A DNA stretch of 64,000 bases, taken from positions 1,855,704-1,919,703 of the forward strand of contig NW_019091357.1 in assembly GCF_001949145.1 (NCBI RefSeq), written 5' to 3'. Below, one piece after another: positions 47,869 through 61,600 of this stretch (position 1 is its first letter; the number at the start of each line of letters is the position of its first letter). Under the pieces are notes generated by a model that was given only the letters and a program-made list of their open reading frames with translations, did no database searches and was not told the origin of the DNA. This DNA is from Acanthaster planci. Its lineage: Eukaryota > Echinodermata > Asteroidea > Valvatida > Acanthasteridae. The translations under genes were made by a program, and so were the position numbers.

Positions 47869-50800
47869 TGAAACATTGGAAAAGTGAGTTAAGAGGACTT
47901 AAGACCCTTTTTTTAAAGATCCGGTCACAAAACTTATATTTCTGTACACTCCTTCGTTTTTCCTTTCCTGACGTTCAATTTACTGTACAACAACGCCTTG
48001 AAGATGGATTTTCTGTACACATACCAGCTCTGTGTTTCGCCATACTAACGATTTTTTTTCCTATCCTAGTCTTGGTTTGTAATATCACGGTGCCCGGTCG
48101 TTGCCCGCGGCAACCTCGTGCCCAGATGGACTGCTGGTTATGCAAACACGACCCTCCACCCGCAGGGGTGGTATACGCCCGCCCGTGTCGCACCCTGGCC
48201 CTCAGGGGACAGGGTCCATTGTAACACCGGAAGAACAGATTCCTGGGGGGCAAGGGAGTTATGCTTATTAGCTGAGAAAAAATGGACGGTTTTGAACTTT
48301 AATCGGACACGTGCGCAAAGCTGAATTTTAGAAAATAAAACTAACGGTAAGAGTAGATGTTCTCTCTATTTTAGGTGCACGATCGTTGATGAAAGTAAAT
48401 TGTATCTCAGTAAAATGTGTTTAATATAAAAGCTGTCATGTGGGGGAAATTCTAAGAACAAGATAATTGGCGGATTTTTCTGTTGTGTCGGTGACATTTT
48501 GCAGGGATTGTTGAATTCTATAGGATTCAACAGCTTTTTAAACACCTTTTTGTTGGCATTTGGAACCCACAAACAGATACATCATCCGAAAAAAGAGACA
48601 GAACAGAAATCAGCCGCGACTCAGCAGCGGGGGACTTAGGCCTGACAACTGCCGTTCATTCATCGCAGTCGTAAAATAACGCAGAGGGACGGCAGACCGT
48701 GAAATGGCAGCGTAAATTAAAGCCACGATTGGTGGGCGTCCGACGGCGCGGGAACGGCCAAGGCGTGACGAGCTATGCGCGTTGATCACTCGAGGACGCG
48801 GATTGCTCGGAGTTCAAGTTGGTCACAAATCCCTCATGGGAGAGCTTTGCTCTTGTCGTCCCATGCTGATCGATGAAGGTTTATTGGGAACATCGCATTC
48901 CTAAATTTCTCGAAATGTGGTTACTTCCACTCGCTTGCTTGGCACGGATGTGTTATCTTCAGTTTTCTTCTGAATCTGCCTTTAATCTCGGAAAACATTT
49001 TCCTGTTCTCATACCGTGAGTTTACTAAAGTCAGATATTTTATTTTCATTTGACGTTTTCACCTCGTTGGGAATCTGGGAAACCCACGCTGTGTGTACCT
49101 TTCCTGACATCGGTCCGACTCCATCTTTTTATTTAATTCCAGCGCTCTCATTTTCAAAAGCAGAGATTAAAGGGGCCTGTCCAGTCTTGTTCACCCATGG
49201 AGTCAGCCCAGCAAAGATAGAAGTATTTTTCAATCAGTCCTCCTTTGGAAGTGATATTTCGTGTTTTTCCCCTTTAAACAATCGCTCTGTCCACTCCCTG
49301 TTGTTGCTCATATTACCCATCACCGCTGATGAATTCGTACTCGCCGGCCATAAATCAATGTGAGAAAAATTATTTCTGCATTATCGCGCCAGCCAATTAA
49401 CTGCATTGGTTTGGAGCCTGGCTGCGCGTCATGGATGTGATCTCCCCTATCGATACAAGCCAGAATATCGCGTATTAAGATGAACTTAGTTCATTGATCG
49501 ATGAGATTTAATGAAAAGTGTGGATTTGAAATCAAAAGTATGATTGATATCCGTTTTGTATTGTCACCATTTTTCAAAAAAAAAAGACTGCGGACTTTAC
49601 CTCGTCATTTTCTGAAGCATTTTGTTATATCATTTTGATTAGGTGTTGGAAGGTCCAAAGTCTTGGGCGTGGTGCGATCACCCCACATAGATTTTCATCC
49701 TATGCGCTTCATGGAAATATGTAGAGGGCGCTGCTAGCATTGCTGATATAAGACATGGAAACATATCGTTTAATATCTAAACTCTGTCAGTGAATTTGCA
49801 AGTTACCAAGTGACATTTCTCTGGGCACATGCGCCAGAATTAATGAATACCGCGTCGCTGAAAATATGGACGGTTAAGAAGACATCGTGAAACGCCTAAT
49901 AGGCCTACTACTCACTACAGTCGAATAATCAAAGACCAAAGCCCAATTGCTTTTAGTTTCCCAATTATGACAGGGGTGGACAGCTGGTTTCAAGATCAGC
50001 TGCTAATGAACACAGACTGGCAGAGAAGTCGTACTATTTTTTATTCAGATTCCAACGGGATTTTCAGCTCTAATACCGTTTGGAGGGCAGAGATAGGAAT
50101 GCGGTTTTAAATGCCTATTTGTTGAAGACTGCGTGCCTAAGTTCCACCCATTGTAAGCAAGACAACAGTTCACAGGCCAGACAGTCAAATGAAGCCGCGC
50201 CGAGCCGACGCGCTGTTGCACTCGCCCGGCCTTCGTCTATGCATTGTGTACTCCCTCCGGTGCGCGCAGCGGCTGGGACCAGCCCGGTGTGTACCGTCGG
50301 GCGGCTCACTCAACACGGTAGGCACGGCCGCCTTTATTGGGACCCCGGCTGGAGGTGACAGTTGCAGCCAGCCGAGATGATGGATGGCGGGACCCCGTTG
50401 TTAATCGCCGAGGAAGAGAGAGGTTGGTCCTCCCAAGTCATCTGTGACTGTGCTTGGCAGAGAGGAACTAGGACGGGGGAAATTAGCAGGGAAAATGAAG
50501 GAATTGGAAATGGATTGAGGAAGAAACGGTACTTGACATATTCTGATCATGCCGATTTGAAATTGACTTCTTCAATCTAAATAGCTGTCTACGTTGAGTT
50601 TCTGTTACTTAACAGTGATCATCAAACGATCAGTTTTATATCCGCATGCCCTGATCTGGACTTTTCTTGTAGGAAACTAGGAGACTAAAATTACATTTTT
50701 GGCTCACCGCATAGGCGAGCCTGTTCCCCCAAAAAAATCTGCTGTCTTTGCCAATGATTTCACGATGCTTGAGTCGGTACTAGAAGGCACGGCCCGAGAC

Positions 50801-52032
50801 ACGGTGTCCCCCCCCCGACCCCGGCTCAGAAATCTGTTAAGACTCGGTCTTGGTTAGCGTTTTGACTGTGACCAAACCCACTGAGTGCCACCTTCCAGAA
50901 AATGAGGGCTACCAAGTACCCCTCGCAAAATGTACCCCAGTTTGGCCACTGCCCCCTTCCCCTGTTTAAAAGGCAAAACTCGCGTTATTTCAATCTAGTC
51001 AACTTTGGGGGCAGATATAGCATTTTTGAGTATGTACCGCGATTCCTAAAAAAAAAAGATAAAACTGAAAATGCTACGCCTTTACCATAACATCGATCCC
51101 GACTGTTGTGCAGCAGGGGGCGTGCTAACCGTAGTTGGGATCAGCCTGATCAGTCAGGACATATGCTGCTGCTTGGACGGGAAAAAAGAAGGGTTATAGG
51201 ATACAGATTGGAGCATGGAACCATCTTCAAGATATTAATGTTTAGAGAAATTGTTCGGCTGTGAACTATGCAGAAGAGATTCATTGTGTTTACATTGGCA
51301 GATTTTTTTTGTCCCTGAGTTTCTCAGTCTGTAACCGAGTATACGACGGTAACCACTCTGGGTATGTACGCTATTGCCAACATGGATGGTAGCCTAAAAA
51401 TCTTTACACGTATACCATTCTTTAAAAACATTAACAAATCACTTCTAAACTCACTTTTTTCCTTTATTTATTGGTTAATTAATTTTCCAAGCGCCTCAAA
51501 GTGCAGTGAAATGAGTAATTAATCCACGCGAGCCCTGTTTCCTGAAATAAAAAGACATAAACTGTACGATCATTTTAAGGTCGACCGTGCACTTGGCTAA
51601 GCCCGAGGGGGTATGCTTACGCCGTCCCTGGAAGTATTGTATTGCATCGCACGTGCAGCTGCACTGTGCAAGCTCACCCTCCATGTGTTGAGCTCTCTCG
51701 ACCTCCCCTCTTTGAAAAATGCAGTGACCCTATCCTTTAGCCCCTCCTGATTGGTCAACGGGTTGCTTTTACCGTGTCTTTCTGGTAGTTAAAACAATGC
51801 GAATGATCATGGGGAGTTAGTCGTTAACGTGGCGATATTTTCGACTCTTGCCTGGTTAGTTTCGACACCGTCATTTTGCCGGAAACGCTGCTTTTGTGTG
51901 GCAACGTCGGAATCGTAAGATTTATAACACCGATGGTCGGTCAGTTTGAGTTGATCCGCAAGCAATTAAGAGATCAGAATTAAGAAAAAAATACGTCCGT
52001 TTTACCATCTTTGCAAACGATTTTGACTCGAA

Positions 52033-52638
52033 ATGACGAAGCAGCCCGAATTATCTCTGGACGCTGATCAAATGGATGCCACAGTACTGACCCTGCTTGG
52101 GGAACAGAATGACACCGGCCATGACAACACCGAGCAATCCAAGCCCAAGAAGCGAGGACGAAAACGCAAAGAGCCCGCTGACACCCAGACAGAAGCGGAC
52201 CCCAAACCCGCCAAACGCGGCCGGGGCAGACCCAGCAACGCTTCGGCGGCCGCTGCATCGGCCGCGGCCGCGTCGGCCGCCCGGGCCGCGGCCAATTCTT
52301 CCCCGTCCTCCTCGTCCGGGTCCGAAGTCTGCAACGCCGCCCGCGAGCGTTCGCGTGTCAAGACGCTCCGTGACGCCTTCCTGGATCTTCAGAGGTCCCT
52401 GCCCTCTGTCCCTCCGGACACCAAGCTGTCCAAGCTCGATGTCCTGGTCTTGGCGACGACCTACATCGCTCACCTCATGAAGACCTTGGACGGGGATGCC
52501 GATGTGCCGGAGTTTGGCTCTTTATTAAGATCGGGGCGAGAGGCGAGAGGCAGCGGAAGCAAAGACGGGGGAGACACTGGGGCAAACTTGGACCACAAGC
52601 ACCGACTCAAAGCCGACGGATACCTCCACCCTGTCAAG
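52033..52638 (+). CDS. TCF23/TCF24-like bHLH transcription factor, first coding exon
   Basis: A nuclear class A basic helix-loop-helix factor of the musculin/TCF21/TCF23/TCF24 group, expected to bind or compete for E-boxes as dimers. The exon encodes 202 residues and ends at a donor AAG|GTCAGA in phase 0. The bHLH (about 101-152) reads [51 protein letters not shown], closest in my memory to TCF24. After it comes YLHPVK, where the family continues with a WPMRSR-like segment that is not found downstream, so the last exon probably lies beyond the window. N-terminal to the bHLH are two basic clusters, KKRGRKRK (39-46) and KRGRGRPSN (61-69), the second an AT-hook-like core, followed by an Ala/Ser-rich spacer (70-96). 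Strong codon GC creates overlapping open frames on both strands. Confidence 0.93.
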
Positions 52639-55600
52639 GTCAGAATTTTGTTAATTAATTAGAAGAAATAATAGTTTCTATGCAGGAGGCGTAGTATTAC
52701 TTACAGATCAGTTTAAGAAAAGCTCATTGCAATTTACTCAAAACATGAGAGCTTCTACCTACTAAACAAAACTAGCAATTGCCAAAATGTTCGGTACAAT
52801 CCCTAAATGGCTTTCTAAAGTAATTCACCTCTAAATCTGAATATCACAGACGTTACGGATATCATGCCGTTTCACCCTTCTGTGTCTATTTTGGTGACAA
52901 AGTTTCTAAAAGCGTTTCTGTGAGTCATTCTGAACACTTGTCGTTCATGAATGTATACAGAGGCCATTGTAACTTTTAGTTCAAATTCTGTCTTGTTACG
53001 GCTCGCAAGTTGTTGTCGGAGGAATTAGCGCCTGACCGTTTTTATCCGTGTCTTCTTTGTAGTTCTGCAGTGTTGACTATTAAATTCATATGCTCTCCTC
53101 GTGAAGTGCAGCAAACCGTTTTTCCAGACGTCGTTGTTTGAATGCCGTTTGTGTAGAAACTTATAACCATCTCAAGCAACTTCAAGTTGATCACGGAAAA
53201 GTTTGTCTTGGAGCTTTTTCGTAATCCTATCCTGTGAACTCGAAATAGACAAACCCATTGCGGGTTTAGTGAACCATGAAACTGCATGCAAAACTGTAAC
53301 AAAACTAGGCGAAACAACAAGGTAAATTGCGACTTTTTGGCATAATATTCAATGATTATTTGGGACAACCAGTGGTCTAAGAAGTGATAAAATGAACAGT
53401 TGAACTCGATCTGCAATCTTCTTTCTCTACAAATGATACACTGACAAGCGATCCAACTTTATCTCGATCCATTATTCAGCAGCAGTCATAAATGTCTCAG
53501 ATCCATCTGAAGTCAATATTTTGACAAAACATTTAAGTGACGCTCCGAAGGTTTATGGTCGCTCTGCCCACGGCCCTAGCTCTTTACGGCCAAGTGCGAA
53601 TGATGTCTTTATGTACATGTACACCCGCGCCCGGGCAGTAGACTTGAACTCAAAGTTGGTCGCGTAGTTTATGCACAGCCACGTACCGTGCGTTACCCGG
53701 ACCGTGTGAGGTGACCGCAAATAGGCCAGTTTGGCCGGCGGGCTGTCATCGTCTTTCAGCGGCTCGAGCTGACGCAGAAACTCGGTCTTGGATCAGGTGT
53801 AACTGCGTTGCAGTCTCATACACTCCCCCTACACCTCTGCCGTGTTAATCGTGACTACAAAACGCGATATTCAAAGATGGCACCTTGCATTGTGAATGAT
53901 ACCATGGAGATAATGACTTCATCAGATACAGGCTAATTGCTACGAAAGTAACGCTATACTTTGTATATCAAGTAGTCTTTAATATGTTAAATCTTTGTTA
54001 CCTCTGTCATTGGCGTATTAAAATGTGTATTCGAAATTGGGGGGATGACCTACCATAGATATTTGACAAGCGAGAGGGGCGGCACACCATATACACTATA
54101 TAGGGGGCGATGTTCACGATAAAGACGTACATCTGAAATGTTTATCAAATTCACGCAGAATATTACATCAGAATGGCACATTTATTGCTTAGTGATATTT
54201 CAAACATTTTAGTCTTTAGGAAATCCTGTAAGTTCTTCACAGTCAGCTTTATTTTTGTTTGTGCTCATCACAAAAAAGTGGGGGGTACGTGATTCAATGG
54301 CCCACCCCAACCTCAAAAAGTGGGGGGGGGGGTGATTCAATGGCCCATTCCCCACCCTCAAAAAGTGGGGGGGTATATATCCCCATCCCCAGGGATTTAC
54401 GCCCACGACCTCTGTATAGTTTACTGACACGACCATGTATACATCTTTATGCATATCTATCGATCCCTGAAAAATACTAATTCTATTCATCATATCGAAT
54501 TATAAAACATTCATCATAGTGGTAATTTCTTTTCTTTTCTTTTTTTTTTTGCTTTGACACTTATGCGCAGCCAAACATGGCTTTCAAAATGTAGGCTAAA
54601 CAATTTCTTCTGTTATTTCAGACATTCACAATAAAGTGATCTATTTTAGCAGAAAATAAAGCACACCATTTTTGACTTCTTTTTCGAAACATTGGTTTTC
54701 AATACTTTATAATCAGCTACCTCGAACAGGCGATGTCAAGAATGACATTTTACCTAGATTGTTAAGAAAATTAAATAATCAATTTGAACTTTGTGTTCTG
54801 AGGATTAATATGCAAATCACTATTACAGCCTACGGAATTTTACAAACAAGTAACCTCGTACACAAGGCGAGGTTCGCGGGTGCTATTTTCTCTAAATCGA
54901 GATCTAAATCTATTTTCTGACAAGTTTTCTCATTTTAGCGGCACATGCTGAAAAGTAGGTTTCCCAAATTAAAAAAAAAATAAGGCCAGCAAAAAATCCC
55001 CTTCCCCCATAAAAAAAAAACTTTACCTCAATCCTTTCCCCCCAAACACTGCATCTGACGCGATGTTAACTATGGAGAGCAATGACACCCTCGGACGATT
55101 TGCAAGAGCTTGATTCGTTTTTATACCGATGTGGCCGCTCTCAACTCGGGCTTGTTGGAACAACCCAAGAGCGGTCTCGAGTTGTCATCGTAGTAACTTA
55201 ACGGCCCTCGTGTAACCCAGGCCTGTCGGCGGCTCCTTAAGTTTCCTAGGCGGTAGTTTGCTCTCTCCCTTCTCATCTCCTTTCCCCTATGAGGTCATTC
55301 CACTTTCGGTTGTGATGACTTTGAGTTTCTGTACAGTGTAAGGGCAAATTATGTTATCTAATATCCCACGGAAGATGCGGAAGGGTTCAGAGATTGAAAC
55401 ATAATCTATCGCACGGCTTCGAAACAAGAGCTGGAAAATCCCTTTCTGTAGAAAAATTGACACTGTTACCAAATTAGGGCATGATTTTTGCCCTAATTTC
55501 AATACAAACAGAAACTTTAACATGATTTACGTCTGGTAATTTTAACTTAGTAGCCTCAAGCTTAGTGGCATGAAACCAACACGAGCTTTGCAGTGTGATA

Positions 55601-58600
55601 TAAAACGAAAATTTGAACCCATGGTCAACCGTATTCTTGAATAATCAACAGGGTTTTATAAACGACCTATTCCAATCTTTATGGGAGTCTGAGATTAAGT
55701 GCTGTGATTTCTAAGAATTTGAGTCTCTTTTTATGTTGCAATTGATATGTTTGGTTTTTGAACGTGCAGGCCCCTAATAGTAACAGATTTTACCTCAATT
55801 TCACCCTGAAACGTTTTCATAGCGAAGCAAAACAATCACTGAAGTATTTCCCTCGAATTTATCTAAAGATAAATCATGGGAACCACTGGCCAGGTGTCCG
55901 ATCAGCCGGCGTCTCTCGTGCCGTGGAATGGTGTCTTCGCCCCGGGCAGATCTCAGCTCGTTACACGGCAACAAAACCACTCACCGGTCCCTCAAGCGGT
56001 CTTTCTGCACGTGCGCCAAAAATAGACTTAGCTTTTTTTTTACCTTGGTAATCAAAATAGACTCGTAAAACGAGTGCAAAAACAAAAGACCGGTATATAT
56101 CCCCCGCCGGTAATTGCCGACACAGCGTGCCGCTGCTCTGACGTGCCCATGGCTGCTTTTTAATTAGACATTCTACTAGAGTTGCCAAATTGGACCTCCT
56201 TCAAACAAATCACTGCACGTGAGTTTAAGTTGAACATTTTCTTATAAAAAGCCGACTTTTTGCCCGTCGTTTCTGCCGCGCGTGTGCCGAGAGCCTGCTC
56301 CGTGCAGGTGCGCGCGAACGTGTTCCCCAATGCACTTGGCTTGTTCGTATTTTAGTTCCTGACATCTTGTGCTGTTGTTTTAAGACGACTGTTTCAGGGG
56401 AGAGGTTAACAGGAGGGCAGGGTTGCCCCAAGTGAACCCCTGGACCCTGTTTTAAGGATCAATGAACTCCGAATTATTTTCTACACTTGATGTTTTTCTT
56501 TTCCAAAAAGAAAATTCCCTTTTTTCAGAGCAGAAATTTGGAAGGAAATGGGAAGCAAACATGCTTCAATTTTGCTACAGAATAATAGTCAAAAAATAGT
56601 TTTAAAAGTGTCCCTAAAACGTCAATATTGCAGATCTCGCAAGAAATATAATTACCAGATTGCAAGCAATGGTCAGGAGAAACCGTGGTGTGTTTTTTTT
56701 TTCAAAAATCTCCACAGAAATTATAAAGACGTGTTTTAGTCGAAAGTCGATTGTTTCACCCAGATTGGTCGAGTTCGAGGTCCAGTGTGCTTCTTCTTTT
56801 AGTTCAAGGTTTTTCATTGCCCTACACCTGAGTGGACTGTCCGGTCACTAGGCTCAATGTCAAATCGCTCACTGAAGTTTTACTTTAGGCGAGGTTACGG
56901 TAAAGGCTTTCAGTCGAGCCACTTCTGGGGTGTCTTCTCGTAAGACCGCCTGATTTGAAGAAAAACATGCACACAATTGTAATGTTTAATGAGACACTTT
57001 CTGACTGTTATATCACTTTTGCCTTCCGTTTTTCAATATCATGATAAAGGGGACGATGAAAGAAAAGAAAGATCTTCACATGAAATTGTTTCTCCGAAGT
57101 GTACATGTTCTATCAGAGCTCAGAATACTGTTCGGTCACACCCCAATTTTTTTTCTAGTTATACGTCTATGATCTTTTTTAACGCCAGAACCTGATTAAA
57201 CTCGACTCGGTAAAGTAGTCTCTAACAGTGCACTTTGGGCCTCCGTAAGCATCAGTGTGAGACACGTTCATCAAAACTTCATTGGGCAAGCGGCTCGCCG
57301 GCTGTCCTTCCCCAGCCGTTTACATTCGCCTCCGGACCGTACACTGTTTGTTTAATTTCGCGCTGTTCGTAAGCCCGACGTTGACAGATTCGCGGGGCCG
57401 ACAAATTCGGTTAATGGAGCAACATGGCGGCCCGCCAACAACATGGCGAATGATACAAGGAACGGTGTACCAACTGGGTCATGCGCAAACAAATAATGAA
57501 GAGAGAAAATAATTGCTGTAAAACTCCCTCGGCCGAACTCGACTCATGATTTTCCTTCTCGCGGAGTCTGTTTAGACAGACGCATCATTAGTACTCCACT
57601 AAAAGACAGTTATACGTAAGATAAACATTAAACAACTTAAGCGTATAGTCTGGTGCACGATGATTAATGACTCGGAGTAGTGCTGTTAGCTGGAGAGGGA
57701 CTTGGGGCAAATCTACGATTGAGAGAGTTTCGATTAATGGAAATGCCCCGACGAAAGTGATGAGACGAGGTACTTGAAATTAAAGTCTGGTGTTGCTGCG
57801 ATTGGTTCTTTTTAATTGTTTATTCAAGTTGCCCACTTTAGTATTCAATCCTAGTTGGAAGGACTTCTTTTGAGATCAGTGGCCGGTATTCATTGGCGAA
57901 CACGGCACAATACAGTTTTGTTTCAGTACTGTTCTTACCAAACGCCTCGTATACGGATGCTGCACTAACAGATCATACTTGGAACCAAAGAATCAGACAG
58001 ACGTAAGTCCTTTTAAAAAAATCATTTTTCTGTCTTCGGGCAAAGAGAAAAGTACGCGTACAATTAGAATCTTGTATAACTTTTCTCCTTTACTACGTTT
58101 CAACACCGAGAACGTCAAAAAAAACACTGCAGTTTTAAGAAAATGTCCATTTTTTTTAACATGAACAGTATTTCTTTCGTTGTGGAATTACCAGCATAAT
58201 GACCACAACTTTGGTCTTGGACCACACAACTTGTCCGGGTCACCTGGCCAAATTGGGCTGGTCAGCTCGCGCACCTGATGACCGCAGTGACTGGGGCCAC
58301 TGACACCGGTCAGTCTGTAGGCGTCCGCTAACCCTTGATCCTAGCGCGTGGTGTACGGTCAAGCTTACCGGGGTAGCACCGGAACCCAAATCACACCTGG
58401 TGCCTGTGCCGGGTCGTTGTTACCCTCAGAATGGGTTTTGTGACATTCAAGGTCCGTGCGTCCTCGCCTGTTATCAAAATAAACAAACCCGAAAAACTGA
58501 CAGTTGCTGGCTTATTTCTGCTTTCATCCGCCTCGAACATTTTCTTCAAAGTTACATTTTTAAATCAGTCGAAATTTAGGATTAAGTCCAACACTAATTA

Positions 58601-61600
58601 AAAGGAAGAATCCTCGCCGACTGGTGACTTCGTGGAAAATGAAACCTCAAGTCGTGATAATTCTAGTGAGAAAGTTACTTTCTGCCGAAACACGATTCTA
58701 TTTGCTCTTACTTTCAACTCAAAGTAAAGCTCAAAGTCTCTTATTTTTTTTAAATGTCAAAGACACAGACACTGAAGTCTTACGTTTTTGTCCATCGGCA
58801 GCATCGCGTCACGCAGCTCGCCGAAGCGTTCTTTATCCCCTTGATGTGTGCCGTTTTGCCCGGGGGACCGTACCCGCCGACAAGCCGGTATCCCGTAGGT
58901 CCCGTCATCCCCTGCAACTCGAAGCTTGGTGAAGGCTTCCAAAAGTTTTAGCATGGTTTCTAGCTAACTGGAGATGCCTTTGTTAACATATCAATAATAT
59001 CCTTTTGCTGGATTCTTTTAAAGTGCGGGTTGACTACCTTGAGATCGTGGTTATTTTTATATGTGTTTCAAAAATTAGCTTAAAGAAAAAGCCATCTTGC
59101 ATTTCAAATACCTCCCTCCCAAAAAAACCCATAACAGTTAAACGTTTTATGAGTGTTTTGCTTCTCGCTTGCTATGATGATAAGTCTGAAGTTTTTTCGA
59201 GGATTTCAGTTGTCAAAATCAATTTATCTGCCCCGTTCAAGTAGTCCACTTTAGAAAACAGATATGTCTAATTTCACAGCCAAGTCAAAACTAACTTAAG
59301 TCCCTACCAACATTGTTGTGATTACCGGCACGCGGTCTAGCCTTGACCGGGCTACTACTCCAATTGTCCATAGTTCGTAGCCCGTGCGTGCCGATCGAAG
59401 AGTCCACTTCGTTAAACTGCAATTGGCGTTAATCGTAATATTTAGGCAACCAGGCCGTGGTTGATGAGACGAACCGCCCCAGAGTCACGAACGATACCAT
59501 GATCGATTTTTGGTGACCGCTCTCGCTTGCAAAATGAAGGTTAGGCAAACGATAACACTAAAATTATTCCACAACTTCAAGGTTCCTGCACAGGTTTTCT
59601 GGCTTCCGTCTCCTTAACTGGTATCTCATAAGATGCTCTTTGCGAGTACATTATCTACACAGTGAACAGTTTACTTGCATCAAGGCACTCAAGGTTTTCT
59701 ATACAGGGCGAGCGTTCATTTTTGTGCATGACAATAAAACTTTCTTAAATAGTGCATTGTAGTTGTACTTTTTTAAAAGTTCGTTTGCCACTTTAACATC
59801 CGAGCTTTAATGTCACATTACAGCCGGAAGCCATAATTTTACCGATATCGCTTTGAAGACATTAAATTCAGGACAGTGAACAATTTATGACATGTTTCCG
59901 TCAATGTGCTAACGATTTTATGTATCTCCTTTCCGGGGTCAAGTTGACAGTGATATATTAATGCATAAAATGTGACTGATACTTGTGTGGTAACTGGCTG
60001 GAACCACTATAAGTTTTTTTCTGTTATTGTTAATTCTGATCTCCAACTCAAAGCCTTGATATATATTTAAAGTTTACACCAAGTATATAAAAGAAATATC
60101 GATTTTTCAAATTATGCTCTGTAATTCTAATTTTGGTCAAATGGTGCAGACAAGAATAAAATAAATGGAGGGATACATCACTTTTTTTAAACAAAGCCTA
60201 GTTGTTGATTTAATTGAAGGCCAATCTTTTCCTACTGTAATACTGTATAAAGGGATTCGGTTCATAGTAGAAATAGCAACATTGTGATAATAAAACCTTG
60301 TGAGTGATCAAATCTAACGTTTTCAGTATCTTACGAGAATGATTCACAAGCCTAATTTTCAGAGAAAACCAAATCTTCCAGTGGTTTGTCATCTTCAACG
60401 AGAGCTAATTCTTGGTGCCATCGAATCGCCTCGTCCCGGAGTTCACTAGCCGCCGGCAAATGGCAGAGTGGCGACAACCTGGTTCCCGAGGAACCCGTCA
60501 ATATGCCCACCATATTCGGAGGGTCCCGACACATTAAGGATTAGAAATCAAAACTGGCGAAACTCGAGAAGCCGCTGAAATTGGCTGCGGGACCCGAGAC
60601 TGCCGAAGACAGATCAAACGCACGCCGGGCAGGGACGCGGCTCGTATCGTTTTAATCACAGACTCGTCCATGGTGGATACGAGGATGATGTCTCGACGCC
60701 ATGATCCCATTCCGTCGGCGTTAATGTTTATAGTTCGACATCATGTGTCCATTTGGTGAGATTTTCTCACCTTTTGTTGAAGCAAAGCACGTGGCACCCG
60801 CGCAAGCCAAACTCAATTAAAGAAAGCCATTAGCTTGTCTTGATTTCCTGAGTTATTAAACTTTCTTTACTCTTGTCTTTCCTCAAAACTCTCTTCGCAA
60901 CCATTCAACAAAACTCCTCCTGAGCGACACTTACTCATCTCGGTATCATTGTAATAATGTTTTTGTTGTGATTTTTATATACTTACTTTTTAGAAAGTAT
61001 TCCACCCCAAATGGCCAAGGTTTCTAAAGAAATCTCTCTCTCTTTCGATTTCCACTCAGGAAGTATTTGACATCAGGCCGTTTAGCCCCAAGTAATACTA
61101 ATTTATGTTATTGATTCTTCGGGGCTGTAAAGACCTCACACCCATCTCGTCAAGCTAAGACAAGATTCTGCAACCTCTCACTCATCCATGAGTTCTACCA
61201 CTCAGTTTGAGAAAACAGTCACTCGCAAACTCGATTGCTAAATCTGTCCTTTAGACTCGAGGTCGACCCACTCAGGGGTTGGTGCAATTATTACGTTCTT
61301 ACTTGGACTGTATACCATCCCAATTCAGAAAGTAAAACCCGAGTGCACAACTTTTCTGAAAAGTAGGTCGCGTGTTCCTCTCCAAGTAAGTCTTATTCTG
61401 ATCACTATTTTGGTCTAGCGCGTCCCCGTGGGATTTTACACCGGTGATATTCACACTCGCGTCAGTCGGCGATGCGGTCAGGGGATAGCGGTACTAGTGT
61501 GTAGCGTCCAAAAAATTCTCCTGGTTTTGTGGAGTTTCTGTGAGGTGCGTCACGCGTCGTTTCAGACCTAGTTCAGACCTGTTCGGGGGCGTCGAGTGAC

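Larger units (their letters stand above)
46636..52032. other. Long region between GAREM and the bHLH gene
   Basis: No supported exon. It holds the GAREM 3' untranslated region (a possible AATAAA lies near 48334, about 1.7 kb from the stop), two family E repeats, and two GC- and CpG-rich patches in otherwise AT-rich DNA at about 48600-48870 and 50180-50400. An open frame of 115 codons at 49016-49363 has no recognisable domain. The right end should carry the bHLH promoter; an inverted CCAAT (TGATTGGTC) lies near 51748, about 280 bp before the ATG. Confidence 0.5.

Noticed and set aside
49016-49363. 115-codon plus-strand open frame
   Set aside because: No recognisable domain, AT-rich composition like its flanks, no supporting splice or start signals.
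52051-52480. Overlapping 127- and 140-codon open frames on both strands of the bHLH exon
   Set aside because: Produced by the GC-rich Ala/Ser and AT-hook-like codons of the real frame; composition is pure Pro/Arg/Gly.
60352-60534. 60-codon minus-strand open frame in a GC-rich patch
   Set aside because: Could be a small protein but nothing beyond length and composition supports it; kept only as part of the GC-rich patch finding.
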